From Larimichthys crocea (taxonomy: Eukaryota; Chordata; Actinopteri; Sciaenidae): a stretch of DNA of 64,000 nucleotides. Positions 34,484 through 45,719 of this stretch are shown here, piece after piece. A model generated the notes under the pieces. It was given only the letters and a program-made list of their open reading frames with translations, did no database searches and was not told the origin of the DNA. Both the position numbers and the translations under genes were made by a program. The stretch spans positions 1-64,000 of the forward strand of contig NW_020853301.1 of the NCBI RefSeq assembly GCF_000972845.2, read 5' to 3'. The first letter of the stretch is position 1; every line of letters begins with the position of its first letter.

Positions 34484-34501
34484 ATCCTGTTCGTGACGCC
34501 A
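34484..34501 (-). promoter_or_regulatory. Primer-binding site of ERV2-type provirus
   Basis: Minus strand tggcgtcacgaacaggat, two bases beyond the LTR end, identical over 18 nt to the ERV1 PBS. A gtaagt splice-donor-like word follows about 25 nt downstream on the minus strand. Confidence 0.7.
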
Positions 34502-34503
34502 AT

Positions 34504-34904
34504 TGTTGTGGAGAAATTGCTGAAGTCAAAGGTCAATGGTGAGGTCAGGAGGGAAGAAAGTGTTCAGGAGCCTCTGATGTCTTATGCTGTATTATTTATT
34601 GATGCTTGATCAAGGAGAACTAGAGACACTCTCAAAGTACATCTGAAGTGCTTGAGTCCGTCTTGCATTCTGATGAACTCGTGATGGTGCATATACTTTA
34701 AACCCCTGTGTCTGGAGACACAGATGTCTGTTTACGCAGATTGGAATGGCAATAACAAGCTATCTATTGTGTCTAGGAAGGCAGCAACAGGCTTCTTCGA
34801 CCCTGGCCACCACAGTGTTGAGATACAGTGGCACCTAGTCAAAGACAAACAATTAGTACTGCCGAGTGACCTGGTGTAACCTAAGGATAGAAAATTCCAT
34901 AACA
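34504..34904 (-). repeat. ERV2-type 5' LTR (complete)
   Basis: 401 bp, minus-strand termini TGTTATGG and CCACAACA, followed by the PBS. AATAAA-type signal near 34600 (seen as tttatt on the + strand). Shared segments with 21637-21996 and 44452-44797 define the family. As a 5' LTR its provirus should lie at lower coordinates, consistent with the ERV2 copy there. Confidence 0.8.
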
Positions 34905-34968
34905 CAACAGCATCCACAGGTGACTAAGACAGTAATTGCAATTCCTACCTATGGTGTAAGTGGCTGTT

Positions 34969-36100
34969 TTATTTATTACTTACATGGGTGTTGAGAGTAG
35001 CACTTGAAGTGGACCCTCCCACCTTGGAGAACTTCTTCCGTTTAAGCGTTTTGGTAAATACCCAATCTCCTGGCTTCACAGGTGTCTCTTGGTCGAGGTC
35101 CGGCTCTGTGGGTGAGAGAACTGTAGACACAGTTTCTTTGTTCTTCAACATTTTGCTCATATAATCTACAATTGTTTCTGTCCATTCTGTGTCATCTCCC
35201 TTGAAGTTAATCAAAGGTACTCTATAAGGTCTACCATACAAAATTTCAAAAGGTGACAGTCCTGTATTATTAGGTTGTATGTGAAGACTCAGCATTGCTG
35301 CTGGCAAACAGGTTACCCATCCTTTTCCTGTCTCGTCCATGGCTTTCCTAAGTTTAGCCTTGATTGTACCATTTGCTCTTTCCAGTAGTCCTGCTGATTG
35401 TGGATGATAAGAACAATGATATTTCATTTTAATGGAAAACAGTTGACTCAGTTTATCAATTACATCATTTCTGAAATGTGGTCCATTATCACTATATATG
35501 ATTTCTGGAAATCCAAATCTTGGTGCAATATGTGTTGCTAAAACTTTAGCTATTGTTATTGCATCATTTCGTGTGGTTGGAATAACTTCAATCCATTTTG
35601 AGTATAAGTCTATGATCACTAGACAATATTTTTTATTTTCACATTTGTTTAATTCAATGAAATCCATGCATATCGTATGAAATGGATATTGAGCATTAGG
35701 CATTTTACCTGGTCTTGGTCTTAATCTGCCTTGGGCATTCTTCTTTCCACACACTAGACATGGTGCACAAAATTGTTTTGCGTAATTTTGGAATCCATAT
35801 GCTGTATATATTTTATTTATTAGCTCATACATCCACCCTGTTGACGCATGAGTCAATCCATGAGTCAATACTGCTGCAAATCGAAATAAATTCTTTGGAA
35901 GTATGTACTTGCCCTCTGGTCATTTCCATAAGTCATTTTCAGACAATGTCGCCCCCCTGTTCGCCCAAGATCGTTTTTCTGATTCAGGTCATGGTCAATG
36001 TGTGTGATCTCTTCAGCCGTGTATATGTCTTGGTATTCTTGTCTAGCAGCAGCTTTCTTCGCTTCCTCGTCTGCTTTGCGATTTCCTTGTGAAACTAACT
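34969..36100 (-). pseudogene. ERV3 integrase
   Basis: The 299-codon frame at 35868-34969 holds nearly a whole integrase: the zinc-binding Cys pair (CAPCLVC), catalytic Asp in TICMDFIEL, Asp in IYSDNGPHF, Glu in LLERANGTIKAKL, and a C-terminal domain (GDWVFTKTLKRKKFSKVGG). The N-terminal His pair lies upstream, across a frame change at about 35870. All three DDE residues are present, making this the best preserved retroviral enzyme domain in the window. It is followed at once by a foreign LTR, so the downstream gene is gone. Confidence 0.85.
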
Positions 36101-36500
36101 CTGTTTCTGTCATGTGGGCTGCACACTTACATACTGCTACCTGAAGTGGCAGTTGTACAGCTTTTAATAAGGCTAAAATCAGATTTGTATGCAAAATCGA
36201 TTTACCTGTGGATGTAATCATACCTCTATTTTTCCACTGTTGTGCAAAAACATGTAAGGTATTAAAAGCATATGCACTATCAGTATAGACAGTTATTCTC
36301 TTTCCTGCTCATAATTTACATGCTTCAGTTAGTGCAATCAGTTCTGCTGCTTGTGCTGAGAGGTGGGGTGCGAGTGCTCTAGATTTTAACACTTTTTCTA
36401 TAGTTACCACTGCTTATCCACTACTTTTAGTCTCATCCGGGTTCTTTTTGCATGATCCATCTACAAGCATCACTACATCTGGATTTTGTAACGCCACGTC
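36000..36500 (-). pseudogene. ERV3 RNase H
   Basis: Domain in pieces: VVMLVDGSCKKNP at the end of the RT frame (first Asp), then AQAAELIALTEA, VYTDSAYAFNTLHVF and NRKADEEAKKAA. In-frame stops near 36418 and 36308 interrupt it, so it is inactive. Confidence 0.75.
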
Positions 36501-37980
36501 AGTTAAATCCGCTCTTGGCAACACTTTTTCTGTTGTTTCAGCCACACAATCATGTTTAGCGCCTTCTGTTTCATTTGGTAGTAGCGTTGCTGGATTTAAG
36601 ATTGTACACCTTTCAATAGTTAGATGAGGCTGAGAGAGTTGGACAGTCATACAGTTTAGATGTCTAGCTGGAGACATGAAGGATATTTTTGACTGTGTCA
36701 GTAGAGCATCTACAGCATGTGACACCTTCAGTGTTAATGGATGTAATAAGACAATTGTAGCTGAACTCTGTATTGCTAAGGCTGCAGCCTGTACAGCTTG
36801 CAGACACTGCGGCATTGCTCTGGCTATTGGGTCTAATTTAGACGAATAGTATGCTACGGGTCTAAGTTTTCCTCCAAAAGGTTGGGTTAACACACTGGTC
36901 ATAAATCCACTTCTACCATCACACATTTGTATAAATGCTTTCTTATAGTCTGGGAGTGCTAAAACTCCTGAACTTACTAGTAATTGTTTTACTTGTACAA
37001 ACGCATGTTCTCCCTCTGGAGTCCATGTGATCACATCATTAGCTGCCATAGGTTGATCATAGATAAGCATTTGAAGTGGATGTGTTACTTCAGCATAATT
37101 TGCAATCCATGCTCTACAGAAGTTAGTCATTCCCAAAAAAGACATCATTTGGTTTTTTGTCTGTGGTTTGGGTGCATATAATATTGCAGTTTTCCTATTT
37201 TGTCTGTGGTTTGGGTGCATGTAATATTGCAGTTTTCCTATTTTCATTTAGATGTTTACCTTCAAGAGAGATATTGAAACCTAGATATTTCACTACTTGT
37301 TTCCATAATTGCAATTTATTTTTGCTTACCTTATGGCCCTGTTCTGCTAAGTATTTTAATAGAGCAACAGTGTCAGTTTTGCAATCCTGTTTATTTTCTG
37401 AGGCCAGCAAAATATCATCAACATACAATAATAGCTGGCTTCCTCTTGGGGGAGTAAATTGTGCTAAGTTAGATGACATTGCCATTGAAAAGATGGTCGG
37501 ACTTTCACAATATCCTTGGGGGAGTCTTGTGAATGTATACTTTTTCCTCTATACTGGAATGCAAACCAAAATTGATCATCCTCGTGAAGTGGTATAGAGA
37601 AAAATGCATTAGCTAAATCTATCACTGTAAAATAATTTAGCTTTTGGATTGAGTTCATATAACAGAGTGTGTGGGTCTGGTACAAGGGGAGCATGTGGTA
37701 TTACCGCTTTGTTTACCGCTTGCAAATCCTGTACCATCCTCCATCCTGTTGATGGGGCGGCTTTCTTTACAGGAAACAAAGGACTATTGCATGCGGCATT
37801 TGGACACTCTCTAATAACTCCTGCACTCAATAAATCTTGTATTATTGGTGCGATTCCTTCTTCAGCTTCTGGTTTAAGTGGATACTGTCTCTGATATGGT
37901 CTGTAAGAGCCTTTTGGAGTTATTCTAATTGGTTGTACCCCCTTAATGGGTCCCACATCAGCTGACCCCTTGGACCACAA
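36414..37980 (-). pseudogene. ERV3 reverse transcriptase
   Basis: Four frames: 37980-37609 (fingers, QYPLKPEAEEGI, GWRMVQDLQAVN), 37694-37464 (motif A, FTVIDLANAFFSIPL), 37485-37195 (LLLYVDDILLAS, catalytic YVDD), 37247-36414 (NQMMSFLGMTNFCRAW thumb and PVAYYSSKL connection, then RNase H start). Frameshifts near 37620, 37480 and at the 43-bp duplication disable it. Confidence 0.85.
37155..37243. repeat. 43-bp tandem duplication in ERV3 RT
   Basis: A unit containing tctgtggtttgggtgcat is repeated at a 43-bp offset (37158 and 37201) with one mismatch (ata/gta). Not a multiple of 3, so it shifts the frame. Confidence 0.85.
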
Positions 37981-38375
37981 CTCCTGGGGTAAATTGGTTA
38001 GCTCTAACTCCTCTTCAGCAGTTAAAGTGTATCAATCGGTGATGGGGTTTAGGCTAGTTTCTCCACTGAGATGTACAGCTTTGACTGCTTGTGTGACCCA
38101 GTTCAAATGGGTGCAATACACGTTCAATTTAGGTGCGAACAGCACTCTCCCCCCCACTTCTTTCCATTCACAGTTTGATCTTTTTATTTTTTAAATAAAC
38201 CCTCCCAAATCTCTCCACTGTGAATGGGTCGGTTTTGAACACCAGATGTGTGGTGTGAGACCCCCCCGTAAACAGTTTAATTTCTGGTTTCTGGAGACTC
38301 ATCGTGCAAGCACAATTTCCTTTTTTGTCCCAGTATAGTTCAGTAAGAGTTACTTTACAGCTGGGCTCCTTAAAG

Positions 38376-38741
38376 CTGGGCGGCTGTGGCTCACAGGCAG
38401 AGCGGGTCGTCCACTAATCAGATGATCGGCGGTTCGATCCCCGGCTCCTGCGGTCTGCATGTCGAAGTGTCCTTGGGCAAGACACTGAACCCCAAATTGC
38501 TCCCGAAGGCTGTGCCATCGGTGTGTGAATGTGTATGAATGGTTAGCTCCGCAAACTGATGAGCAGTTGGCACCTTGCATGGTTAGCTCCGCAGTTGGCA
38601 CCTTGCATGGTAGCAGTTGGCACCTTGCATGGTAGCCAATGCCATCAGTGTGTGAATGGGGTGAATGAGATATGTAGTGTAGAGCGCTTTGAGTGGTCGG
38701 AGGACTAGAAAGGCGCTATATAAGTACAGTCCATTTACCGT
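38376..38741 (-). mobile_element. tRNA-derived SINE
   Basis: About 366 bp starting gggcggctgtggctca, with an A-box-like start and B box ggttcgatcc at 38431-38440, then a body ending gcgctatataagtacagtcc. TTAAAG flanks it (38370-38375 and 38742-38747), a likely target duplication. As written the promoter boxes read on the + strand. The phrase agttggcaccttgcat is present three times (38563-38630), an internal expansion. It splits the ERV3 pro/pol region. A non-autonomous hAT-type origin has been proposed for look-alikes, so the class is not certain. Confidence 0.6.
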
Positions 38742-38753
38742 TTAAAGAATTTG

Positions 38754-39420
38754 TCATGATATTCTTTGTCTGGTCCGCGCTCGTGCCGATAGTACTGATA
38801 GTAACTGTTCGGGTGTATGTGTTTCAACATTTTTCATCTCAGCAAAAGGAAAGGTTATGCTACTTGGTCCTGTTTGAATTAAATCTAAACTGTACCAGTA
38901 GTTCAATGTTAGTCCTTCGCGCACAAATGTTTCTACTTCGTCCTCGTCATCGCTGTCTGCTGTTTTTGGATTTACACGGCACGCTTTCATACCAAAACCA
39001 CTTCAGTCTGGTACTACTGTTATCCCTAGTTTTGTCATCATATCCCTCCCTAAGAGGTTAACGGGGCACAGTTGTGAAAATGCCACTGAGGCCAGTATGC
39101 TTTTCTTTGTTTTAGGATCACTTATTTTTAGTGGTTTGGTCAAAGGTTCAATAGTTACATGCCCTGTGGCTGACCTGACTCTCAAACCGCTATTTAGCTG
39201 CAAAGGAAAATTATCCAGTATCACACAAGAAAGTTATTGTTTTTCCTTGCACTTCTAATTTTATCCATGGTTTTGTTCCTTCCTGTGATAGTAAAATCTC
39301 AGCTGTCTGTAACGATAGAATCTCATCTACCTCTGCCTCATCATCTGTTGCTGTGCTTGTGTCTGTGATGTCATCTACCTCCGAGTGTGTGTGTGTGGGT
39401 GTATGTGTGTGTGTCTGCAT
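38754..39420 (-). pseudogene. ERV3 protease
   Basis: 39420-39211 ends with the active-site text ITFLCDTG; 39224-39003 continues in another frame to SQLCPVNLLGRDMMTKLG, nearly the same motif as ERV1. 38990-38754 is an acidic downstream segment (DSDDEDEVE). A frameshift right after the catalytic triad disrupts it. Confidence 0.7.
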
Positions 39421-39439
39421 GACCTGCTTCTGGAGTTAG

Positions 39440-40314
39440 TCATGCGGCGTGATCCTTTTCTCTCCTGTCCTGCAAGGGCTCCGCTCCTTTGCCTCCTCCC
39501 GCTCTCCGGCCTCCCCTCCTCCCTTTCTTCCTTGGAGCTTTGCAATCTCTCGCATAATGTCCAAATTTTCCACAATTGTAGCATGAATCCTTGTCCATTT
39601 TTCCGCTCTCACTACATCCACGTCCTCTGCCCATCCCGTGATTATCTCGGAAGAAAAGTTCACCAGCGTTATTATCATAGCACAAAAATGCATTTGTATC
39701 TTTTTTCTTTTTTTGCTTCAATTGTTTCTTCTGCATGAATTGCATAATCAATGGTTCTCTGCAATCCTTCATTTTTCCAAGCAATCAGATGTTTCCTTAT
39801 GAACTGACTGATTTCTGGTCTGAATCCAATCATGAGTGCATTTTTGGTGGCGGAGCAGTTGGTGGTGCAGGAGGAGGAGGTCGAGGCACGGGATAAGGCG
39901 GAGGATCCAGACGGAGCCCATATGGCACGTACTCGTCATCACCTTGAAAACAAGACAGGATATATGTTAGTTTGTTTTTTTTCGCTGCTCTGTTGAGCTT
40001 CCTTCTGTTCACTTGCATTTTCTTCTCTTTTAGCAACTTTCTCTTCTCCTTCTATTTTCTTTCTCTGAATACCGGCTTGTCTGGCCCTAGCTTCTATCAG
40101 CCACAACTTGGCCTGTACCAGTCCTTCTTTTCTTGACTTACCTTTTCTCCTTCTCACTAATAGCTTTCACCAACTCTTCACCTTCTTCTACATCTAATGT
40201 TCCTACAAAGTCATACTTCTCCTGCCATCTCTTAAGGTATTTAACATTATCAGGATTCAAGTTTCCATACATTTGGCATCTCCACTCTATTTTATGACTC
40301 TGACAGCTACCCAT
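39440..40314 (-). pseudogene. ERV3 gag with capsid deletion
   Basis: Starts at 40314 with MGSCQS, a myristoylation-type start of matrix. A lysine/glutamate-rich region follows, then a frame with PPPYPVPRPPPPAPP (late domain) ending about 39838. Directly after it comes the C-terminal end of capsid (RPEISQFIRKHLIAW) at about 39830, then a CCHC knuckle CYNCGKFGHYARDC at 39583-39542 and an RG-rich tail. Roughly 200 residues of capsid expected between late domain and this point are missing. At least two frameshifts also occur (near 40140 and 40030). Confidence 0.75.
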
Positions 40315-40444
40315 TTTGAGGGTTTAAAAAGTTTATTCTTGTTATTATTTTACTTCTCTTATGGTCCGATCAGCAAAATATGTGGACTTTTTATTTTACT
40401 GAGACACTGTTAATAGCTATTACTATACTTAATTTATTCATTTA

Positions 40445-40446
40445 TT

Positions 40447-40498
<52 letters not shown>
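40445..40498. repeat. (TTA)n microsatellite
   Basis: About 17 TTA units in the ERV3 leader. Confidence 0.9.
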
Positions 40499-41021
40499 TT
40501 CTTTTCTTTTTTTTCCTTCTATGTAGAATTTATCTCTATTTTAGATATCTATATAGAAAACACAAAAGCATGCTTTTTTATCTGAGTCCTAGACTCACAG
40601 TATTACCTTTAAGTTTTTGGCTTACAAGCAACACTATACTGACGAAGTCCCTGACTTCTCTGACGTCTTTTTGTTTACTCAGGCCTGAAGGATCAAGTTT
40701 TCCAATTGTCGTTCCAAAGACATTACCTCCTAGTCCCTGACTAAGGTCTCTCCTCCAAGTTCCCAACTGAACTGAGCTCTCTAAGTTCCCAACTGAACTC
40801 TCTGGCCAGTGAACAAAATTTAACTTACCCTTTTGTTTTCTCAGGCTTGTGAGTCCGTCTCCTTTCTTTTTTTTGTGTGGTTGGCCCCGTCACTGCCCCC
40901 TCTCTCAGCTGGTCCTGGCCCATGCCAAAACGGGGTTTTAGGAACCTCGTGGCGGTTTTCAGTCAATACACCTGCAGGTTTTTTCCAGTGCCGTTGCTTT
41001 CAGAGGAGAACAAATATTGGG

Positions 41022-41039
41022 GCCCCACGTTGCGCACCA
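41022..41039 (-). promoter_or_regulatory. ERV3 primer-binding site (tRNA-Lys-like)
   Basis: Minus strand tggtgcgcaacgtggggc differs at two positions from the familiar tRNA-Lys(1,2) primer site. It lies between the gag leader and the candidate LTR. Confidence 0.55.
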
Positions 41040-41042
41040 AAA

Positions 41043-41563
41043 TTTTACGAGAATTTTTTTTAAGAAGAACCTTTGAATAAGGAGGACTGGATTCAGAGTA
41101 TCAAAGTTGAATTAAGTTGAATTTAATATTCTTGTACAAGAAGGAGCAGTTAACAGTGCAACACACAAGAGGGTTACTGTCAGGTGGTTCTTATACAATT
41201 CTTTCTCAACATGGGCTGTCTCTGACATCTTCCAACTAACAATTTCCTTTTTTGGTTTTCCCCTTAGTAATGAGCATTATGTTTCTTGTCCAAAATGATA
41301 CTTCCCTTAACCTGTCTCTCTTGCCCTTGAACAATTTTTAATTACCTTTCCCTGCCAGCTTCAGCAAACACATGCTAGATAAGGGAAGTACACGAGCTTT
41401 GCAAAAGACAAAATACACACACACACACCACAAAACATCTGCAGCCCAGTACAATCCTAATTTTTATAACAGTTGCCATTTCTGCTATATAGTGAAAGGG
41501 GAGGGTCCACCTGCAGTGAAGAAGCTGCTAGAGCTGGAATTGACATTGTAATACCACAACATA
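41043..41563 (-). repeat. ERV3 5' LTR candidate
   Basis: Region between the PBS and a minus-strand TGTTGTGG at 41563. A TATA-like tatatag is at about 41488 and an AT-rich R-U5-like part lies near the PBS. No second copy is present to confirm the ends. Confidence 0.4.
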
Positions 41564-41584
41564 CAGTATAATATAATATATATA

Positions 41585-41615
<31 letters not shown>

Positions 41616-41662
41616 ATAGATATATATATATATATTATATATATCTATATATATATATATTA
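41564..41662. repeat. (AT)n microsatellite
   Basis: AT-only low-complexity run between the ERV3 LTR and the hAT fragment. Confidence 0.85.
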
Positions 41663-41807
41663 GGTTAGTAATCGCGATTAATCTATCAATAAATGTATCA
41701 ATAAATTAAATGCATTTTTCTGAGACTGAAGCTTATAATGAATATTTATTTATGTAAAATGATCAAATTAATGTAGAATAAACTCAGATAAAGTATATGA
41801 AATTCAT

Positions 41808-42065
41808 TCATGTTATTGGCTTAAGGTGCACATATGCACAGTGCAAACAGAAAAAAGCCAGAATGAGAAAATATACTGAGGAGTGCCACACTCCTGTAGT
41901 GTAGACTGGGTGTTTTGCTTTGAGGTGATATGTTAAAGTCGTGTTACTTCTGTGGAATTTAAATTCGGCTTTGCAAACTGTGCAAATTGCCTTGTTTTTG
42001 TCCAACGAGCCTTCGGGCAACTTTTTAAAATGAAATGTTCCCCCTAAAAATCTGTCCTTATCCAT
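41808..42065 (-). pseudogene. hAT transposase N-terminal BED zinc finger
   Basis: 86-codon open frame with AICTVCKAEF and LTYHLKAKHP: a C-X2-C ... H-X4-H arrangement typical of BED fingers that bind transposon ends in hAT transposases. It ends soon after, with hydrophobic unrelated residues (the reading leaves the domain around residue 58). No RNase-H-like catalytic domain or dimerisation domain follows, so this is a remnant exon. Confidence 0.6.
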
Positions 42066-42075
42066 CTTTACACCA

Positions 42076-42290
42076 CAGACTCTCCTTTAGTTAGGATAGA
42101 TCATAGACATATATGCACAGACTCTCCTTTAGTTAGGATAGATCATAGACATATATACACAGACTCTCCTTTAGTTAGGATAGATCATAGACATATATAC
42201 ACAGACTCTCCTTTAGTTAGGATAGATCATAGACATATATACACAGACTCTCCTTTAGTTAGGATAGATCATAGACATATATACACAGAC
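42076..42290. repeat. 42-bp tandem repeat, five copies
   Basis: Unit gactctcctttagttaggat + agatcatagacatatatacaca, copies starting at 42078, 42120, 42162, 42204 and 42246, nearly identical. Young local expansion. Confidence 0.9.
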
Positions 42291-42500
42291 GCCTCACTGA
42301 GCAGGTTGGTCCGTTGCTGCGATACGTTAACGTGTCCGCCATATTGGATGTGGCAGATCTGCCCGTAAACTAAAACAAGCAGGGCCGGTTTTAGCTATGG
42401 GCAATGTGGGCGACCGCCCAGGGCGCAGTCTCCGTGAGGGCTTTAAGTTAATGCCTCTTATACACCCATTCACACACACACTAATATATCTGGGAAACAA
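42291..42500. repeat. Dispersed repeat (gcctcactgagcaggtt family)
   Basis: The phrase cgatacgt..acg.gtccgccatattgg and ttatacacccattcacacac recur at 53190-53390 in the same order. Here it is interrupted by the gggccggttttagc insert at about 42381-42440. Confidence 0.6.
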
Positions 42501-42638
42501 AGCTCTACTTTGCCACATCCAAAATGGCGGCCGCCACCGGAAGTAAACAAAACCACGTTAATTGCGTTAATTTTTTTTAACGTGTTAATTCTTTAAAATT
42601 AATCGACAAAATTAACGCGTTAATTTTGACAGCACTAA

Positions 42639-44451
42639 GGTCTTATTCATATGTGCTTCCTATTAAATCATTAGTTTTATGTTTGAACAGGTCCATCTGG
42701 GGATAAAATACTTTCTGCCTGAATTGACTGAGTTAAAACTGTCATCAGATAGCTAGGAAGTACAAGTCCTTTCCCTAGCACCTTTTACGACTCTTTTACA
42801 ACAGCTTCCAATCTGTTTTTTTAAACATTACTTCAGTGATGCCAAAAAGATGATGTTATTAATTACCCCCCATGTAAAAAAAAACAAAATACCTAATGAA
42901 AATATACCCCAAATGAAATATGGGCGACTATGCTCTCTTTGAGAACAGAGAACCAAAAATAAATAAATAAATAAAAAAAATTGCTCGATGCCAAACCCTT
43001 TCAGAGATTTATTCAATGCATTGGGAAGCAATTATGTGGTTTTTGACAAATGGATTTAAACAATTTAGCTATTTTTTCATACTGGGATAATGAAAATTCA
43101 TTATTTGAACAGTGGTTGGGGGTTGAAGAAGCTTGTGGGTAAAAGGGGAGCTGTGTATCATAAGTGGTTCTGCAGATGTCCTTTAATCATTTCACAGACA
43201 GCCAGAGACGGGAGCAGGGATGTTTGAGCAGATGGTGTGTTGGTTAGCCTGTGGAGAACAGGGAGTAGAAGCAATGCTATCAGTATGTTATGTATATCAT
43301 GGTACACTTTTGATCGGATTGATATAAATTTATTTTAATTTATACATACTGTAATATTCCAGACATAGATGGAAATTATTCAGGAAGTAGAATTCCTCTG
43401 TCTGAAATATTTTTAGGTCAGGCACTATTTGCTTCATTATTAAAAGGATGAGGCATGTGTTTTTAATCTGCTGGCAGTGTGGCACTAGGTCTGTGATTTC
43501 CATTGTTGCAAAATGCAACCACCAAGACTCTTTCAAGAGCTGGATCCCCCTGAAATAAGTAGCTGGCTAAAGAAGCTTTTTCTCAACAGAAGACTTCACC
43601 AAAAGACATTTAAAGGACTTTGAGAGTACAAGGGAGATTATCTGTCTGATGAACTGTTTGGCCTGGATGCCTAGCACTACATCTGGTGAAAATTACTGCT
43701 CATCACCATTATAACCTACTGTGAGACATGGTAATGGCAGTGCAGCCTCATGCCATGGGGGTGCTACTGCTTCCTCACAGTTGGAACAGGAGGGTGAGTG
43801 GAAGGGATTGCAAGCTGCAACTACACTGCTAGATGTGAATTAAATCCTACACACTGGTCCTATAAAGATAAGGTTCAAGTTCATGGGTGATGTAATGAAC
43901 ACTGAATGCGGCCTCTATGGGCACCTAGTTCAGCTTCAGGCTATTAAATGATAGGCCATTCAGGCTTTAAATGTATCTGGTCCATGCTAAACCAGAAGCA
44001 GGTTTCCACTTACACAGATAAGTGGACAGGCAGACTGTTCAGCCAAATACAGTTTAGATGTGTAAATAAAGTAAAATGCTCTAATCTACAGTTGTTTGGC
44101 TTTATGTATTCTATACAGTTCAATGTACATCAGTGTCTTTTACAAAATAATGATGTGTAAGATGTTTCACATATATTTTTCCTGGCTTATCCCCTCATCA
44201 TTATAGCTAAACTATGCCAAAAGTAAAATTGATGATAAAAACATATCTGACATAGAACCTTTTAACATCGACCCCATGCTATAAAACTGCCCCATGAGAA
44301 ACCTATGCCTCTGTACCCTGAACCTGATACCCAAAACAGATACTGAGATATACGGTAAATCATGGCTTTAAGCTTAGAGACATGTTATGTAAAGACAAAC
44401 AGGCTATTGAGTGCCCCCATCTCTGTCAAAAAGGGTGGTTTGATGATTCTT
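42639..44451. other. No supported feature
   Basis: Moderately AT-rich, apparently low-copy within this window. Short ORFs only. A phrase at about 43690-43800 (gagacatggtaatggcagtg..) looks like decayed interspersed repeat but I cannot name it. Confidence 0.4.
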
Positions 44452-44797
44452 TAGTTGTGGATAAATTGCTGAAGTCAAAGGTCAATGGTGCGGTCAGGAG
44501 GGGAGAAAGTGTTCAGGAGCCTCTGATGTCTTCTGTTGTAATATTTATTGAAGCTTGGCCACAAGTGTTTCATGCTGGTGGTAAGACTTTAAACCTCTAC
44601 AGACCAAAAATACTATACACCCAGAACTAGTCAAAGAGAAGGTATTTACCCATGTTAGTGTTATTGTCAACACATTCTAGTCTGGAGCTACTGTTGTTTC
44701 TTTATGTTAAAGAAACGCCAACGGCAAGCTATCTATTATGTTTAAGAGGACAACATTCAGGATCCTGTGTCACCTAAGGATAGAAAATGCTATAACA
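44452..44797 (-). repeat. Solo LTR of the ERV2 type
   Basis: 346 bp matching the LTR at 34504-34904 (gctgaagtcaaaggtcaatg; tcaggagcctctgatgtctt) and 21637-21996. No PBS-like sequence adjoins, and no internal sequence on either side, so it is a solo LTR. I could not find a clear target duplication. Confidence 0.75.
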
Positions 44798-45424
44798 ACT
44801 ATGATTTTCATTCTGTATCAAATTTGCATATTAAGGCAAAAACTCCAGGGTGAAAATGTCTTAAAATAAAAACAAGTTAGCTGTTTTACTATAGTGCCTT
44901 ATTAAGAGAGATCAAAAGTTGATTAAAAAATATTGTTCAATCAAGAAACTTCCAAGTTTATTGAGTATGTACTTATTTCATTAGTTTCAAATTTTATGGA
45001 ATAAAGTTGTACAAATAGATATGTTGATATTTTGTTATCTGTTTTCTTGGGACAACATTTAGAACACTGTATCTTGTTTCCTCTGTGTATATTTTCTGTT
45101 CTCCAGGAATGCTTCATTAGGAACAGTGGGCTTAATGCTCCCACAGTATGGGTGGGCTCACAGACCCTTTTTAGGCCTAGGCTCAGTTCAAACATAATAA
45201 TTCCCAGGTCCTGGGAACCATCTATCACAGTACTACAGTACACCATGTGGTGGACACTGGCTTATTAAACACTGTTTTGTTCTCTGTGAATTTTGTGGCA
45301 TTCATTCAGAAGTGGATGAAAATTTTCCAAGAAAATAAGATGAACACACATCTGTGTAAGCTGAAAATATTTCAGTGTATACAAAGAATTTGCACTTAAA
45401 TCACAAAGAGTCAGAAGCTGGGCT

Positions 45425-45427
<3 letters not shown>
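44798..45427. other. No supported feature
   Basis: AT-rich sequence with short ORFs on both strands; nothing recognised. Confidence 0.4.

Positions 45428-45475
<48 letters not shown>
45428..45475. repeat. (CA)n microsatellite
   Basis: About 23 uninterrupted CA units. Confidence 0.95.
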
Positions 45476-45476
<1 letters not shown>

Positions 45477-45719
45477 TGTGCCTTAGACCTTAACATCACA
45501 GCTCCTCCACACTACACGCATGAAAAAGTTGTCCACAGATATTCAGATATTCAAATTTAATATATAGAAATAAACCATATAAAAGTAGTACTGAAAGAAA
45601 TTATGTCTAACAGTGTTATATGAAAGGCTTTGTTCTAGAATGAAGGTGCAAAATGTAGTTTGGAAAATGCAAAGTTAAAAAAAACGAAAAGTTTTATGTC
45701 ATTTATTTATTAATCTTTT

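Larger units (their letters stand above)
34905..41563 (-). mobile_element. ERV3, class I endogenous retrovirus lacking env
   Basis: High to low coordinates: candidate LTR, PBS (tRNA-Lys-like), gag, protease, RT, RNase H, integrase. Integrase ends about 65 bp before the ERV2-type LTR, with no env in between. Defects: most of capsid deleted, frameshifts in gag, pro and RT, a 43-bp tandem duplication in RT, stops in RNase H, and a SINE at 38376-38741. Its protease and RT resemble ERV1 more than ERV2, but the PBS differs. Confidence 0.85.
41670..42638 (-). mobile_element. hAT-type DNA transposon fragment
   Basis: Right end has gttaattttgacagcacta, the kind of terminus seen in fish hAT elements, and the left side has aatcgcgattaatc. 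Between them are a BED-finger coding piece, a 42-bp tandem array and an inserted short repeat (gggccggttttagctatggg) also seen at 55463. Transposase catalytic region is absent. Confidence 0.5.

Noticed and set aside
38376..38460. tRNA gene
   Set aside because: A- and B-box words are present, but no cloverleaf with a full acceptor stem follows; the body and flanking duplication show a SINE.
39375..39738. Short ORFs on both strands over ERV3 nucleocapsid
   Set aside because: Only the frame with the CCHC knuckle is supported; the others are shadows.
45265..45560. Cys-Val and Thr-His repeat ORFs
   Set aside because: Translation of a CA repeat on both strands.
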